From assembly GCA_963767565.1 (NCBI GenBank), contig CAVYEG010000011.1, forward strand, positions 159,757-223,756: DNA of 64,000 nucleotides. Reading direction: 5' to 3'. Shown here in pieces: positions 13,714 through 22,119 of this stretch. The notes beneath the pieces are model-generated. The model saw only the letters and a list, made by a program, of their open reading frames with translations, was not told the origin of the DNA and did no database searches. The translations under genes were made by a program, and so were the position numbers. The stretch comes from Palsa-504 sp963767565 (GTDB lineage Bacteria > Actinomycetota > Actinomycetes > Streptosporangiales > Streptosporangiaceae). The number at the start of each line of letters is the position of its first letter. The stretch's first letter is position 1.

Positions 13714-16167
13714 TTAGCCCTGGTCGGACACCGTAGCGGGGACGAGGTCGCGGTAGGCGGTCTCCAGGTCGGCGACGGTCACCGTGGTCAGGTCCTCGGC
13801 GGTGGCCTGCTCGCCCAGGCGTACCACCCGGACGTCGCGGCAGGCGCAGGCCCGCTCGAACAGGGACCGGGCGAACCGGCCGTTGCCCAGCTCGTCGATC
13901 CGGCCGGCCTCGCAGGCGTGCCGGAAGATGCTGCCCAGCACCTGGACCGCTTCGGGGTCGAAGGAGTCGCCGGCCTGTTCGGCCAGCAGCTTGGCGATCC
14001 GGACCAGGTCCTCGGGCTGGTAGCTGGGGAACGTGACCCGGGTGCTGAACCGCGAGGCCAGGCCGGGGTTGCTGCGCAGGAACCGGTCCATGTCGTCCGG
14101 GTAGCCGGCCAGCACGATGACCAGCCGGTCGCGGTCGTCCTCGGCCCGCTTGAGCAGGGTCTGGACCGCCTCGGAGCCGAACGCGTCGCCGCCGGAGTAC
14201 CCGTCGTTGTGCAGCGAGTACGCCTCATCGATGAACAGCACGCCGCCCATGGCCGAGTCGATCAGCTTGCCGGTCTTGATCGCGGTCGAGCCGAGATGCT
14301 CGCCCACCAGGTCGGCCCGGTGGGCCTCCACCACCTCGGGCCGGACCAGCAGCCCCAGCGCGGCGAAGATGCGGCCCAGGATGCGCGCGACCGTGGTCTT
14401 GCCGGTGCCGGGCGGGCCGGTGAACACGAAGTGCCTGGCCGGCGGCTGGCTGGCCAGGCCGTGCGTGTCACGCAGCCGGGCCACCCGCAGCTGGGCGGCG
14501 ATGGCGCGGACCTGCTGCTTGACCGGCTCCAGACCGATCAGCTCGTCGAGCTCGGCGATCGCGCCCTCGACCGTGGGGGTGTCCTCGTAGCCGCGCAGCC
14601 TGCTGGTGAGCTCGGTGAAGGCCTGCTGCAGGTCTTTGCCGCGGATCGTGATCAGGTCTTCCCGGGCCGGCTCGACCGGGCCGCTCATCACCCGCACGTC
14701 GCGGGCCTGCCCCGCCTTCTCCAGCAGGCTGCGGACGAACCGGCCGTTGCCGAGGTCGTCGGCCATCCGGCGGCGGCCGACCTCCTCCAGCGTGCGCCAC
14801 AGCACCGGCCGGGCGTCCGGGTCGAGCATCTCGCCCCGGCGGTCCAGCGCCGCCTCGGACAGGGACAGCATCTCCGTCGGGGTGTAGCTGGGGAACTTCA
14901 GCCGGGTGGCGAAACGGGAGGCCAGGCCGGGGTTGGAGGCCAGGAACGTCTCCATCTGCTTCTCGTAGCCGGCCAGGATGATGATCAGGTCCTCGCGGTT
15001 GTCCTCGGCCCGCTTGAGCAGGGTCTGGACGGCCTCCACGCCGAACCGGTCGCTCTGCCCGTCACCCTCGTTGACCAGGCTGTAGGCCTCGTCGATGAAC
15101 AGCACCCCGCCCAGGGCGCTGTCGACGAGCTCGTTGGTCTTGATCGCGGTCGCGCCCAGGTACTCGCCGACCAGGTCGGCCCGGTGCGCCTCGACCACCT
15201 CGGGCATATCCAGCAGGCCGAACGCGTAGAAGATCTTGGCCAGCACCCGCGCCACGGTGGTCTTGCCGGTGCCGGGCGGCCCCAGGAAGACGAAGTGCCG
15301 CATCGGCTTGTCGGTGGTGACGCCGGCCACGGCCCGCCGCCGGGCGGCCTCGATGGACGCGGCGATCGAGCGGACCTGCTCCTTGACCGGGGTCAGCCCG
15401 ATCATCGCGTCCAGTTCGGCCATGGCGTCCTCGACCGAGATCTGCGGACGCGGCCGCGGCGCGGTGGCCTGGTGGTCGCGGGTGGCGTGCTCGGCGTAGG
15501 GCAGCGCGGCGGATTGGGCCCCGTGGGCCCGGACGCCGCCGTGGCCGGGCGCGCCGCCGAGCCGTCCGCCCGGGTGCGCCTGGTTCGGCGGGGTGGGCGC
15601 GCCCGCGGGGCCGGCCAGCGGGCCGAGCCTCCGGCCCTGGCCGGCTCCGGCCGGCCCGTACATCCGCACGTCCTGCACGTCCTTGGCCAGCCGCCAGCCG
15701 AGGATGGCCAGCGCGATCAGGATGGCGGCGATGACGCCGATCAGCGGCTGGTGCGGCCAGTACCTGAGCAGCACGAAACCGGTCGGCAGCGACCAGAGCA
15801 TGGCCCAGGCCGTGGTGCGGCACGGGACGTAGGAGCGGGATAGCCGGCTGGTGCCGGCCGCCCAGGCTACGGCGAACGGCAGGATGGCCAGCGGGATGGT
15901 CCACGCCCGGAACACGTGGAAGGCCACCCAGACCGGGAAGACCCAGGTGGCGGTGGCGTAGGCGGCGGCGCGGCCGGGCCGCCGCTGGATCACGGCGACG
16001 GCGGAGGTCAGCAGGGTGAACGGCAGGATGAACGGCCACAGGCAGAGGGCGGCGGCGGCCATGACGATCTTGATCAGCAGGGGCGCCTTGCCGAACCAGC
16101 GCATGATCCGGGCGGGCCAGGTGGGCTTGTCTCGCGCGGCGGGCTGGGCCCTGTCGTTTGGCAGCAT
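13714..16167 (-). CDS. Membrane-anchored double-AAA+ ATPase (CbxX/CfqX, SpoVK-like)
   Basis: 817 residues from ATG at 16167, which has GGAAG five bases upstream. The open frame extends to 16350 but without a better start. The N-terminus carries several hydrophobic segments (IVMAAAALCLWPFILPFTLL, FVLLRYWPHQPLIGVIAAIL), then a Gly/Pro/Ala-rich linker. Two AAA domains follow, each with Walker A (FLGPPGTGKTTVARVLAK; FTGPPGTGKTTVARILGR), Walker B (GGVLFIDEAYSL in both) and a SNPGLASRF arginine-finger region. This family includes the rubisco activase-like CbbX, SpoVK and the EccA ATPase of type VII secretion. No ESX genes are nearby, so the role is open. Confidence 0.88.
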   Translation of the reverse strand: MLPNDRAQPAARDKPTWPARIMRWFGKAPLLIKIVMAAAALCLWPFILPFTLLTSAVAVIQRRPGRAAAYATATWVFPVWVAFHVFRAWTIPLAILPFAVAWAAGTSRLSRSYVPCRTTAWAMLWSLPTGFVLLRYWPHQPLIGVIAAILIALAILGWRLAKDVQDVRMYGPAGAGQGRRLGPLAGPAGAPTPPNQAHPGGRLGGAPGHGGVRAHGAQSAALPYAEHATRDHQATAPRPRPQISVEDAMAELDAMIGLTPVKEQVRSIAASIEAARRRAVAGVTTDKPMRHFVFLGPPGTGKTTVARVLAKIFYAFGLLDMPEVVEAHRADLVGEYLGATAIKTNELVDSALGGVLFIDEAYSLVNEGDGQSDRFGVEAVQTLLKRAEDNREDLIIILAGYEKQMETFLASNPGLASRFATRLKFPSYTPTEMLSLSEAALDRRGEMLDPDARPVLWRTLEEVGRRRMADDLGNGRFVRSLLEKAGQARDVRVMSGPVEPAREDLITIRGKDLQQAFTELTSRLRGYEDTPTVEGAIAELDELIGLEPVKQQVRAIAAQLRVARLRDTHGLASQPPARHFVFTGPPGTGKTTVARILGRIFAALGLLVRPEVVEAHRADLVGEHLGSTAIKTGKLIDSAMGGVLFIDEAYSLHNDGYSGGDAFGSEAVQTLLKRAEDDRDRLVIVLAGYPDDMDRFLRSNPGLASRFSTRVTFPSYQPEDLVRIAKLLAEQAGDSFDPEAVQVLGSIFRHACEAGRIDELGNGRFARSLFERACACRDVRVVRLGEQATAEDLTTVTVADLETAYRDLVPATVSDQG

Positions 16168-16474
16168 CTCGCTTCCTTGCCCCTTGTCCTGCCTCGCAGC
16201 CAGGCCGTGCAGCCTCGCCGGCGGCCCGGCGACAGGTCGCCTGGCACGCAGCACCCGCACCCGGTTGCCGGACAGTCGTATGTCCTTGTATAGCGCATCA
16301 CCCCCGATCGTGACAGCACGCACGTCGATACTGTCGGTGAAAATAGTCACGGGTCGTCCGGAACCGGGCCTCGTGGGGAACGATAGTTACCGTCACGAAC
16401 ACGGCATATCCGGCGTCACGCTCGCGCCGTGCTCGTGTCGCGCTCGTGTCGCGTTGACCAGCAGAGGGGGGTTC
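16168..16474. promoter_or_regulatory. Divergent intergenic region upstream of AAA and amidohydrolase genes
   Basis: About 300 bp. The leftward side (16168-16350) can be read as a 61-residue N-terminal extension of the AAA protein, but I regard it as untranslated. An 11-bp direct repeat, gctcgtgtcgc twice, lies at about 16430-16453 close to the amidohydrolase start. Confidence 0.45.
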
Positions 16475-17716
16475 ATGCACAGGATCGAGGCCGGCCTGCT
16501 CATCCCGGGGAAGGGCGATCCGGTCCGGGACGGCGTGGTCATCCTGGACGGGCCGCGGATCGGCTACGCCGGGCCGGCCGCGTCGGCGCCGCCTGCGGTG
16601 CCCGGCGGGCCGGTGTCGCGGGCGGTGACGGTCATGCCCGGGCTGTGGGACTGCCACGGGCATTTCCTCGGGACCAGGACCTTTGACCTGGGGCAGCTGG
16701 TGGTCCAGCCGCTGGCGCTGCGCGGCGCGCGTTCGGCCCGGGACCTGCGGGCCGCGCTGGACGCGGGCGTCACCTCGGTGCGCGAGGTGGGAGGCCTGGG
16801 CGTCGACCTGGCCCGCGCCGTCGCCGAGGGGGTACTCGACGGGCCTTCGGTGTATGCGGCGGGCGCGATCTTGTCCACCACCGGCGGGCACGGCGACCTG
16901 CACTCGTTCCCGCTGGACTGGATGCTTTCCTGGTCCGGTCACGCCGGCACGATGCGGCTGGCCGACGGGCCGGACGACTGCGCCCGGGCGGTCCGGGAGC
17001 AGTTGCGGCGCGACGCCAAGGTGATCAAGGTATGCGCGTCGGGCGGGGTGCTGTCCGAGATCGACGACCCGATCCACCAGCAGTTCACGCTGGCCGAGCT
17101 GCGGGCCATCGTCGAGGTGGCGGGGCTGGCCGAGCGGGTGGTGGCCGCGCACTGCCACGGCAAGCCAGGGATCATGGCCGCGCTGCAGGCCGGGGTGCGC
17201 ACCATCGAGCACGGCACCTACCTGGACGACGAATGCTGTGACGCGATGCGCGAGACCGGCGCGATCCTGGTCCCGACCCGGACGATCGTCGAGGACATCC
17301 TGGCCCACAAGGACGACGTGCCGGACTACGCGCTGGTCAAGCTCGAGGCGATCGCCGACACCCACGCGCAGGCCGTGAGCCGCGCCCACGAGCGCGGTGT
17401 CACCATCGCGATGGGCACGGACATCGGCCTGACCGGCCCGGACCTGCCGAGCTCCTGGGGCCAGAACGGGTCGGAGCCCGGGTACCTGGTCAAGCTGGGC
17501 CTGACCCCGCTGGAGGCGATCGAGGCCAGCACGGCCACCGGCCCGCTCACGCTGGGCCCGCAGGCCCCGCTCAGCGGCCAGCTGGCCGAGGGCTACGACG
17601 CCGACGTGATCACGCTGGACGCCGATCCGCTGGACCGCATCGGCGTGCTGGCCGACCCGGAGCACGTCACCGGGGTGTGGACCAGGGGCCGGGCGGTCAA
17701 GGGCGCGGCAGCGTAA
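16475..17716 (+). CDS. Amidohydrolase (imidazolonepropionase/prolidase-like)
   Basis: 413 residues from ATG at 16475 with an upstream gagggggg site. A metal-dependent TIM-barrel hydrolase: VMPGLWDCHGHFLG gives the HxH pair, then VVAAHCHGKPG, RTIEHGTYLDDE and AMGTDIGL supply the later His and Asp ligands. The pattern matches the Met-dependent/imidazolonepropionase-like group that hydrolyses cyclic amides, Xaa-Pro dipeptides or related compounds. The substrate is not predictable. It stands alone, divergent from the AAA-oxoprolinase pair. A role in amide or peptide catabolism together with that pair is a guess. Confidence 0.85.
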   Translation: MHRIEAGLLIPGKGDPVRDGVVILDGPRIGYAGPAASAPPAVPGGPVSRAVTVMPGLWDCHGHFLGTRTFDLGQLVVQPLALRGARSARDLRAALDAGVTSVREVGGLGVDLARAVAEGVLDGPSVYAAGAILSTTGGHGDLHSFPLDWMLSWSGHAGTMRLADGPDDCARAVREQLRRDAKVIKVCASGGVLSEIDDPIHQQFTLAELRAIVEVAGLAERVVAAHCHGKPGIMAALQAGVRTIEHGTYLDDECCDAMRETGAILVPTRTIVEDILAHKDDVPDYALVKLEAIADTHAQAVSRAHERGVTIAMGTDIGLTGPDLPSSWGQNGSEPGYLVKLGLTPLEAIEASTATGPLTLGPQAPLSGQLAEGYDADVITLDADPLDRIGVLADPEHVTGVWTRGRAVKGAAA

Positions 17717-17741
17717 CTGCCTGGTCACAGCGGCTGCCTGG

Positions 17742-18230
17742 TCAGACCCGGAGGGTGAGGTCCAGCTCGTCGTGCAGCGGGATGCCGTAGTCGCCCACCC
17801 GCGGGATCTCCGGCTTCTGCTGCCGGGCCCGGTCCACCGCGCCCGGCCTCAGCTCGACCAGCCGGAAGCCGCGGCGCTGGTAGAACCGGAGCGCGTCCAC
17901 GTTGTCGTTGGTGGTGGTGAGGCGGATCTCGCGGCAGCCGAACCGCCGGGCCTTGCCCACCGCGGCCTCGATGAGCTGGGTCCCGATCCCGGCGCGCCGG
18001 TCGATAGCGTTGAGCGTGACGATCTCGAGCGTGCCCTCCAGCACCTGGTAGGTGAGCAGTCCGGTGATCCGGCGCGTCCGCTCGGCGATGAAGGCGGGCA
18101 GTTCGGCAGGCCGGAAGCTGGTGCCGTGCACCGCCACGATCTCCGAGCCCCACAGCTCGGTCACGAGCCAGGCGAGCATGGGGCGGTCGGCGTCGCTTAC
18201 CGGCCTGATCCTGGTCTCCGGCTCGTTCAC
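17742..18230 (-). CDS. GNAT-family N-acetyltransferase
   Basis: 162 residues, GTG start at 18230. The acetyl-CoA site is visible as NAIDRRAGIGTQLIEAAVGKA (R/Q-x-x-G-x-G/A type), followed by IRLTTTNDNVDALRFYQRRG and FRLVEL, the usual C-terminal GNAT strands. The substrate is unknown. It is convergent with the amidohydrolase gene (25 bp apart) and divergent from the DoxX-like gene. Confidence 0.85.
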   Translation of the reverse strand: MNEPETRIRPVSDADRPMLAWLVTELWGSEIVAVHGTSFRPAELPAFIAERTRRITGLLTYQVLEGTLEIVTLNAIDRRAGIGTQLIEAAVGKARRFGCREIRLTTTNDNVDALRFYQRRGFRLVELRPGAVDRARQQKPEIPRVGDYGIPLHDELDLTLRV

Positions 18231-18308
18231 CCCGCCATTATGGCGCTCGGCTCACGGTCGGTGAGGGCGCGTGGGGTTAGAGGATGGGTCTGGGGGCAGA
18301 GGCGGTGA

Positions 18309-18842
18309 ATGACAGTGCTTCGAGCTTTCGCCCGGCCCATGCTGGCGTCCATCTTCATCGTCGAGGGCTTCGACACCCTGCGGCACCCGGAACGGGTGGC
18401 CAAGCAGGCCGAGCCGGTGGTGCGGCAGCTGGCCGAGCGGGTACCCGCCCTGCCGGCCCAGCCCGAGCAGGCGGTCCGCATCAACGGCGCCATCCAGCTG
18501 GCGGCCGGCACGCTGCTGGCCCTGGGCCGCTTTCCGCGGCTGTCGGCGCTGGCGATCGCCGCGACGCTGGTGCCGACCACCCTGGCCGGGCACCGGTTCT
18601 GGGAGGCCGACGAGGATGGCACCCAGGCGCAGCAGCGGATCCACTTCCTGAAGAACCTGGCCATGTTCGGCGGCCTGCTGATCGCCGCGGCGGACACCGC
18701 CGGGCAGCCGTCGGTGGCCTGGCGGACCAGGCATGCGGCCCGTTCCGCGCGGAACCAGGCTTCGCTGGTGACCAAGACCGCGAAGGTGTCGGGTAAGGCC
18801 GGGGCCAAGACCGGCAAGCTTCGCGCCCGCGTCTCCGGGTAA
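18309..18842 (+). CDS. DoxX-family membrane protein
   Basis: 177 residues. The N-terminal RAFARPMLASIFIVEGFDTL, then INGAIQLAAGTLLALGRFPR, LSALAIAATLVPTTLAGHRFW and the region to FLKNLAMFGGLLIAAAD form the four-helix DoxX-like pattern. The C-terminal ~50 residues are basic and soluble (SARNQASLVTKTAKVSGKAG). DoxX-like proteins are small quinone-linked or accessory membrane proteins of mostly unknown role. Confidence 0.82.
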   Translation: MTVLRAFARPMLASIFIVEGFDTLRHPERVAKQAEPVVRQLAERVPALPAQPEQAVRINGAIQLAAGTLLALGRFPRLSALAIAATLVPTTLAGHRFWEADEDGTQAQQRIHFLKNLAMFGGLLIAAADTAGQPSVAWRTRHAARSARNQASLVTKTAKVSGKAGAKTGKLRARVSG

Positions 18843-18853
18843 GCGGCGGGTTC

Positions 18854-18922
18854 AGGCAGCAGCACGGTCTTGGCCGGGGCGGTGCGGGTCTCCAGGACCC
18901 GGTGCACGTCGGCGGCGGGCAT
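18854..18922 (-). pseudogene. C-terminal scrap of a quinone-oxidoreductase-like (MDR) protein
   Basis: On the minus strand this reads MPAADVHRVLETRTAPAKTV followed by LLP. It matches the usual end of zinc-independent MDR oxidoreductases (A..H..LE.R...GK.VL.P) and resembles the end of the intact MDR gene at 19855-20790 (AHAAMESRATVGKTLLAVA). It has no clean stop and no upstream domain. This is a low-confidence relic. Confidence 0.3.
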
Positions 18923-19030
18923 CGGCCGCTGGGGCCGAGCCGAGCCGGCCGATGGTCCTAGAGCGTGTGCGGTCCCTCGGTTCCCGCGCATCCCTTTCGC
19001 CTCACGCGCCCCGGCGCGGACTCGATGGTT

Positions 19031-19066
19031 GTGGCAGCCTGCCGATTCTTTACGGCAGGCTGCCAC
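19031..19066. terminator. Bidirectional hairpin terminator candidate
   Basis: Perfect 14-bp stem gtggcagcctgccg / cggcaggctgccac with loop attcttta. It lies between the rightward DoxX region and the leftward TetR gene, whose stop begins 2 bp away. Only a short T-rich stretch follows on the plus strand. Confidence 0.7.
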
Positions 19067-19068
19067 TT

Positions 19069-19773
19069 TCATTGAGTGGTGCCGCGGGTACGTGGGGACC
19101 AGCGGCTGGTGTAAAGGGCGCGGCTGGGCGGGCGGCCGGGGAGGGGCGGGGCTGGGCCGACCTGCGGACCCTGGGCGGCCCGCGAGTATGGGCCGGCTTG
19201 CAGGCCGGCCAGGGCGATGGCGAGCAGGCGGTCGCGGACGTTGCGTTCCTCGCCGGGGTCGACCGGATCCGGGGCGCGCCGGCCGAACTGCTCGATCAGC
19301 CAGGTGATGTCCAGGGCGGTGACGTCGGCGCGCAGGCTCCCGTTCTCGTGGGCGCGGGCCACGATCTCCGCCGTGCGCGCCATGCCCAGGCGGGCGGTCT
19401 CGCGCATCTCGGCGGTGGTCTCGATCTGCCCGGCCAGCGAGGCCAGGGCCCCGCTGCGCAGGCCGACGCAGGCCTGGATGTAGCCGGCCAGGCCGGTCCA
19501 CGGGTCGGCGGCGGCCAGGGCCTCGTCCGCGGCGGCCAGGGCCTGCTGCATGGCCAGCACGCACAGCCGCTGCAGCAGCTCGGTCTTGCTGCCGTACCTG
19601 CGGTACAAGGTGCCCATGCCGACTCCGGCCCGCTCGGCGACCGCCGAGACCGGGGCGGCCGCGCCCTGGGCAGTGAAGACGTCCCGGGCCGCCTCCAGCA
19701 CGACCAGGTCGTTGCGCCGGGCCTCGGCCTGCCGCCCGTGGCTGGACTGCGGGCTCAGCGAGCGGTACGTCAC
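19069..19773 (-). CDS. TetR/AcrR-family transcriptional regulator
   Basis: 234 residues. The N-terminal helix-turn-helix is clear: LVVLEAARDVFTAQGAAAPVS, then AVAERAGVGMGTLYRRYGSK. The C-terminal ligand domain is alanine-rich, followed by an unconserved Pro/Gly tail. It is divergent from the oxidoreductase at 19855, and the 81-bp gap holds a two-tier palindrome at its centre, so it probably represses both that gene and itself. Confidence 0.9.
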   Translation of the reverse strand: MTYRSLSPQSSHGRQAEARRNDLVVLEAARDVFTAQGAAAPVSAVAERAGVGMGTLYRRYGSKTELLQRLCVLAMQQALAAADEALAAADPWTGLAGYIQACVGLRSGALASLAGQIETTAEMRETARLGMARTAEIVARAHENGSLRADVTALDITWLIEQFGRRAPDPVDPGEERNVRDRLLAIALAGLQAGPYSRAAQGPQVGPAPPLPGRPPSRALYTSRWSPRTRGTTQ

Positions 19774-19792
19774 CGGACCAGCCTAGCTTTAT

Positions 19793-19841
19793 CCGGAGCG
19801 GAATAGTCCGATAGGATCAGAGTCGGACAGGATCGCTCCGG
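19793..19841. promoter_or_regulatory. Nested double palindrome, probable TetR operator
   Basis: Outer arms ccggagcg (19793-19800) and cgctccgg (19834-19841) and inner arms gtccga (19806-19811) and tcggac (19823-19828) share the same centre at 19817. The centre lies within 3 bp of the midpoint between the two divergent start codons. Confidence 0.7.
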
Positions 19842-19854
19842 TAAGGGAGGCGCC

Positions 19855-20790
19855 GTGCGGGCGGTGGTCATGCGGGAATTCGGACCCCCCGAGGTACTCG
19901 AGCCGGCCGAGGTGGCGGAGGCCGAGGCAGGGCCGGGGCAGGCGGTCATCGAGGTCGAGCTGGCCAACATCACGTTTGTCGAGACGCAGGTGCGGGCGGG
20001 CAAGCCGCCGCATCCGTCGATGCTCCCGGCGCTGCCGGCCATCCTGGGCAACGGGGTCGGCGGGACCGTGGCCGGGCGGCGGGTGGTGGCCAGCCTGAAC
20101 GGCACCGGCGGTTACGCGGAGCGGGTGGCGGTGGACGCCGGGCGGCCGGTGCAGGTCCCGGACGGGCTGGCCCTGCGCGACGCGGTCGCGCTGCTGGCCG
20201 ACGGCCGGACGGCGCTGGCCCTGGTACGCCGGGCCGGGCTGCGGGCCGGCGACACTGTCCTGGTCGAGGCGGCGGCGGGCGGCGTGGGGACGCTGCTGGT
20301 CCAGCTGGCCCGCAACGCCGGGGCCCGGGTGGTGGCGCTGGCCGGGCAGGAGCGCAAGCTGGCCATCGCGCGGGAGCTGGGCGCCGAGGTGGCCGTCGAC
20401 TACCGCCGGGAGGACTGGGCCGGCCAGGTCAGGAAGGCGGCCGGCCAGGTGGACGTGGTGTTCGACGGCGTGGGCGGGGACACCGGCGGGGCCGCGTTCG
20501 GGCTGCTGGGCGAGGGCGGGCGGTTCTGCCCGTTCGGCATGGCCAGCGGGAGCTTCACGCCGGTCACGGCGGCCGATGCGGCGGCGCGGGGGGTCACCAT
20601 GCTGCCGGGCGCCGGGGCCAGCGCCGAGGAGCTGGCCGCGCTGGTGCTGACGGTGCTGGCCGAGGCCGCGGCGGGCCGGATCCGGCCGGTTATCGGCCAG
20701 GAGTTCGAGCTGGCCGCGGCCTCGGCCGCGCATGCCGCGATGGAGAGCCGGGCCACGGTCGGCAAGACGCTGCTGGCCGTGGCCCGGTAA
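19855..20790 (+). CDS. NADPH:quinone oxidoreductase-like (MDR) protein
   Basis: 311 residues, GTG start with agggagg upstream. Medium-chain reductase fold: MREFGPPEVLEPAEVAEAEA, then GNGVGGTVAGRRVVASL, the Rossmann motif VLVEAAAGGVGTLLVQLARN, DVVFDGVGGDTGGAAF and the end ESRATVGKTLLAVAR. There are no zinc ligands, so it belongs with quinone oxidoreductases rather than alcohol dehydrogenases. Probably under control of the adjacent TetR protein, whose inducer may be its substrate. Confidence 0.88.
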   Translation: MRAVVMREFGPPEVLEPAEVAEAEAGPGQAVIEVELANITFVETQVRAGKPPHPSMLPALPAILGNGVGGTVAGRRVVASLNGTGGYAERVAVDAGRPVQVPDGLALRDAVALLADGRTALALVRRAGLRAGDTVLVEAAAGGVGTLLVQLARNAGARVVALAGQERKLAIARELGAEVAVDYRREDWAGQVRKAAGQVDVVFDGVGGDTGGAAFGLLGEGGRFCPFGMASGSFTPVTAADAAARGVTMLPGAGASAEELAALVLTVLAEAAAGRIRPVIGQEFELAAASAAHAAMESRATVGKTLLAVAR

Positions 20791-20859
20791 GCTCCCGGGA
20801 CTGGCCGGGTCAGGCCAGGGCGGCGACCGCGGCCCGGTGAGCTCGCGGGGCTCCGAGGA

Positions 20860-22056
20860 TCAGGCCAGGGCGCCGAAGAAGGCCCGGATGTCGCCGGCCA
20901 GCAGGTCGGGGGCTTCCAGCGCGGCGAAGTGGCCGCCGCGGCTGAACTCCGTCCAGCGCACGACGTTATTGAGTTTGGCGGCGAACGGGCGGATGGAGAT
21001 GTCGGTGGTGAAGACGGCCACTGCGGTCGGCACCTCGGAGCGGGCTTTGGGGGCCCCCATGGCCGGGTCGTTGAACCGCTCGTAGTAGGTGTGGGCGGCC
21101 GAGCCCGCGGTGCCGGTGAACCAGTAGACGCTGACGTCGGTGAGGATCCGGTCCCGGTCCACGGCGTCCTCGGGCAGCGCGGCGGCCGGGTCGGTCCACT
21201 CCTGGAACTTCTCGGTGATCCAGGCCAGCAGCCCGGCCGGGGAGTCGGTCAGCGCGTGCGCGATGGTCTGCGGCCGGGTGCCCTGGATCTGCAGGTAAGC
21301 CCCGGAGCGCTGCTGCCATTCGCCCATCGCGGCCAGGCGGCCCTGTTCGGCGTCGGTCAGCGCGGCCATGTCGGCCGGGTCGCCGGTCGGGAAGGTGACC
21401 AGGGCGTTGACGTGGACCCCGATGACCCGGTCCGGAGCGGCGCGGCCCATGAGCGGGCCGATGAAGGCGCCCACGTCCCCGCCCTGGACGCCGTAACGCT
21501 GGTAGCCGAGCCGGTCCATGAGCTCGACCAGGGCGGCGGCGGTGCGGCCGTCCGTCCAGCCGGTCTCGGTCAGCGGACCGGAGAACCCGTACCCGGGCAG
21601 CGACGGGATGACCAGGTGGAAGGCCCGGGCCGGGTCGCCGCCGGATGCGGCCGGGTCGGTGAGCGGGCCGATCAGGTCGAGGAATTCCACCACCGAGCCG
21701 GGCCAGCCGTGCAGCAGCATGAGCGGCGTGGCGTCCGGCTGGGCGGAGCGTACGTGCAGGAAGTGCACCTGGGCGCCGTCGATGGTGGTGACGAACTGGG
21801 GATAGGCGTTGAGCGCCGCCTCGTGCGCCCGCCAGTCGTACTCCTCCTCCCAGTAGGCGGCCAGATCGTGCAGGTAGGCGGCCGGGACGCCGCGCTCCCA
21901 GCCGGTGCCCGGCAGGTCGGCGGTCCAGCGGGTGCGGGCCAGCCGGTCGCGGAGATCGTCGAGGTCGGCCTGCGGGACGCTGATGCGGAACGGCCTGATG
22001 CCGTCGTCAGCGTTGTCGGCGGGGCGCTGCGCTTGGGTGATGTCGTTGTTCGTCAT
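20860..22056 (-). CDS. Epoxide hydrolase (alpha/beta-hydrolase, EHN family)
   Basis: 398 residues. The N-terminal EHN domain (IRPFRISVPQADLDDLRDRL, WTADLPGTGWERGVP, DWRAHEAALNAYPQF) precedes an alpha/beta-hydrolase core with LMLLHGWPGSVVEF (oxyanion HGWP), YGVQGGDVGAFIGPLMG (the nucleophile Asp is in GGDVG) and SRGGHFAALEAP (catalytic His). Family members open epoxides to diols. The start ATG at 22056 faces a WYL regulator, with an inverted repeat between them. A longer frame continuing upstream runs antisense through the regulator and is not real. Confidence 0.9.
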   Translation of the reverse strand: MTNNDITQAQRPADNADDGIRPFRISVPQADLDDLRDRLARTRWTADLPGTGWERGVPAAYLHDLAAYWEEEYDWRAHEAALNAYPQFVTTIDGAQVHFLHVRSAQPDATPLMLLHGWPGSVVEFLDLIGPLTDPAASGGDPARAFHLVIPSLPGYGFSGPLTETGWTDGRTAAALVELMDRLGYQRYGVQGGDVGAFIGPLMGRAAPDRVIGVHVNALVTFPTGDPADMAALTDAEQGRLAAMGEWQQRSGAYLQIQGTRPQTIAHALTDSPAGLLAWITEKFQEWTDPAAALPEDAVDRDRILTDVSVYWFTGTAGSAAHTYYERFNDPAMGAPKARSEVPTAVAVFTTDISIRPFAAKLNNVVRWTEFSRGGHFAALEAPDLLAGDIRAFFGALA

Positions 22057-22075
22057 GGTTCTCAGGCTAGGAAGC

Positions 22076-22100
22076 ATTGGTGTCAGTTTCTGGCACCAAT
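22076..22100. promoter_or_regulatory. Inverted repeat, probable operator of the WYL regulator
   Basis: attggtgtcag / ctggcaccaat with a 3-bp centre, 10 of 11 positions symmetric. It lies 20 bp from both divergent start codons. Confidence 0.6.
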
Positions 22101-22119
22101 AGCGGGCAGACTTGATGCC

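Noticed and set aside
13714..16167. EccA of a type VII secretion system
   Set aside because: EccA has one AAA domain after a TPR-like N-terminus. This protein has two AAA domains and membrane helices, and no ESX genes are nearby.
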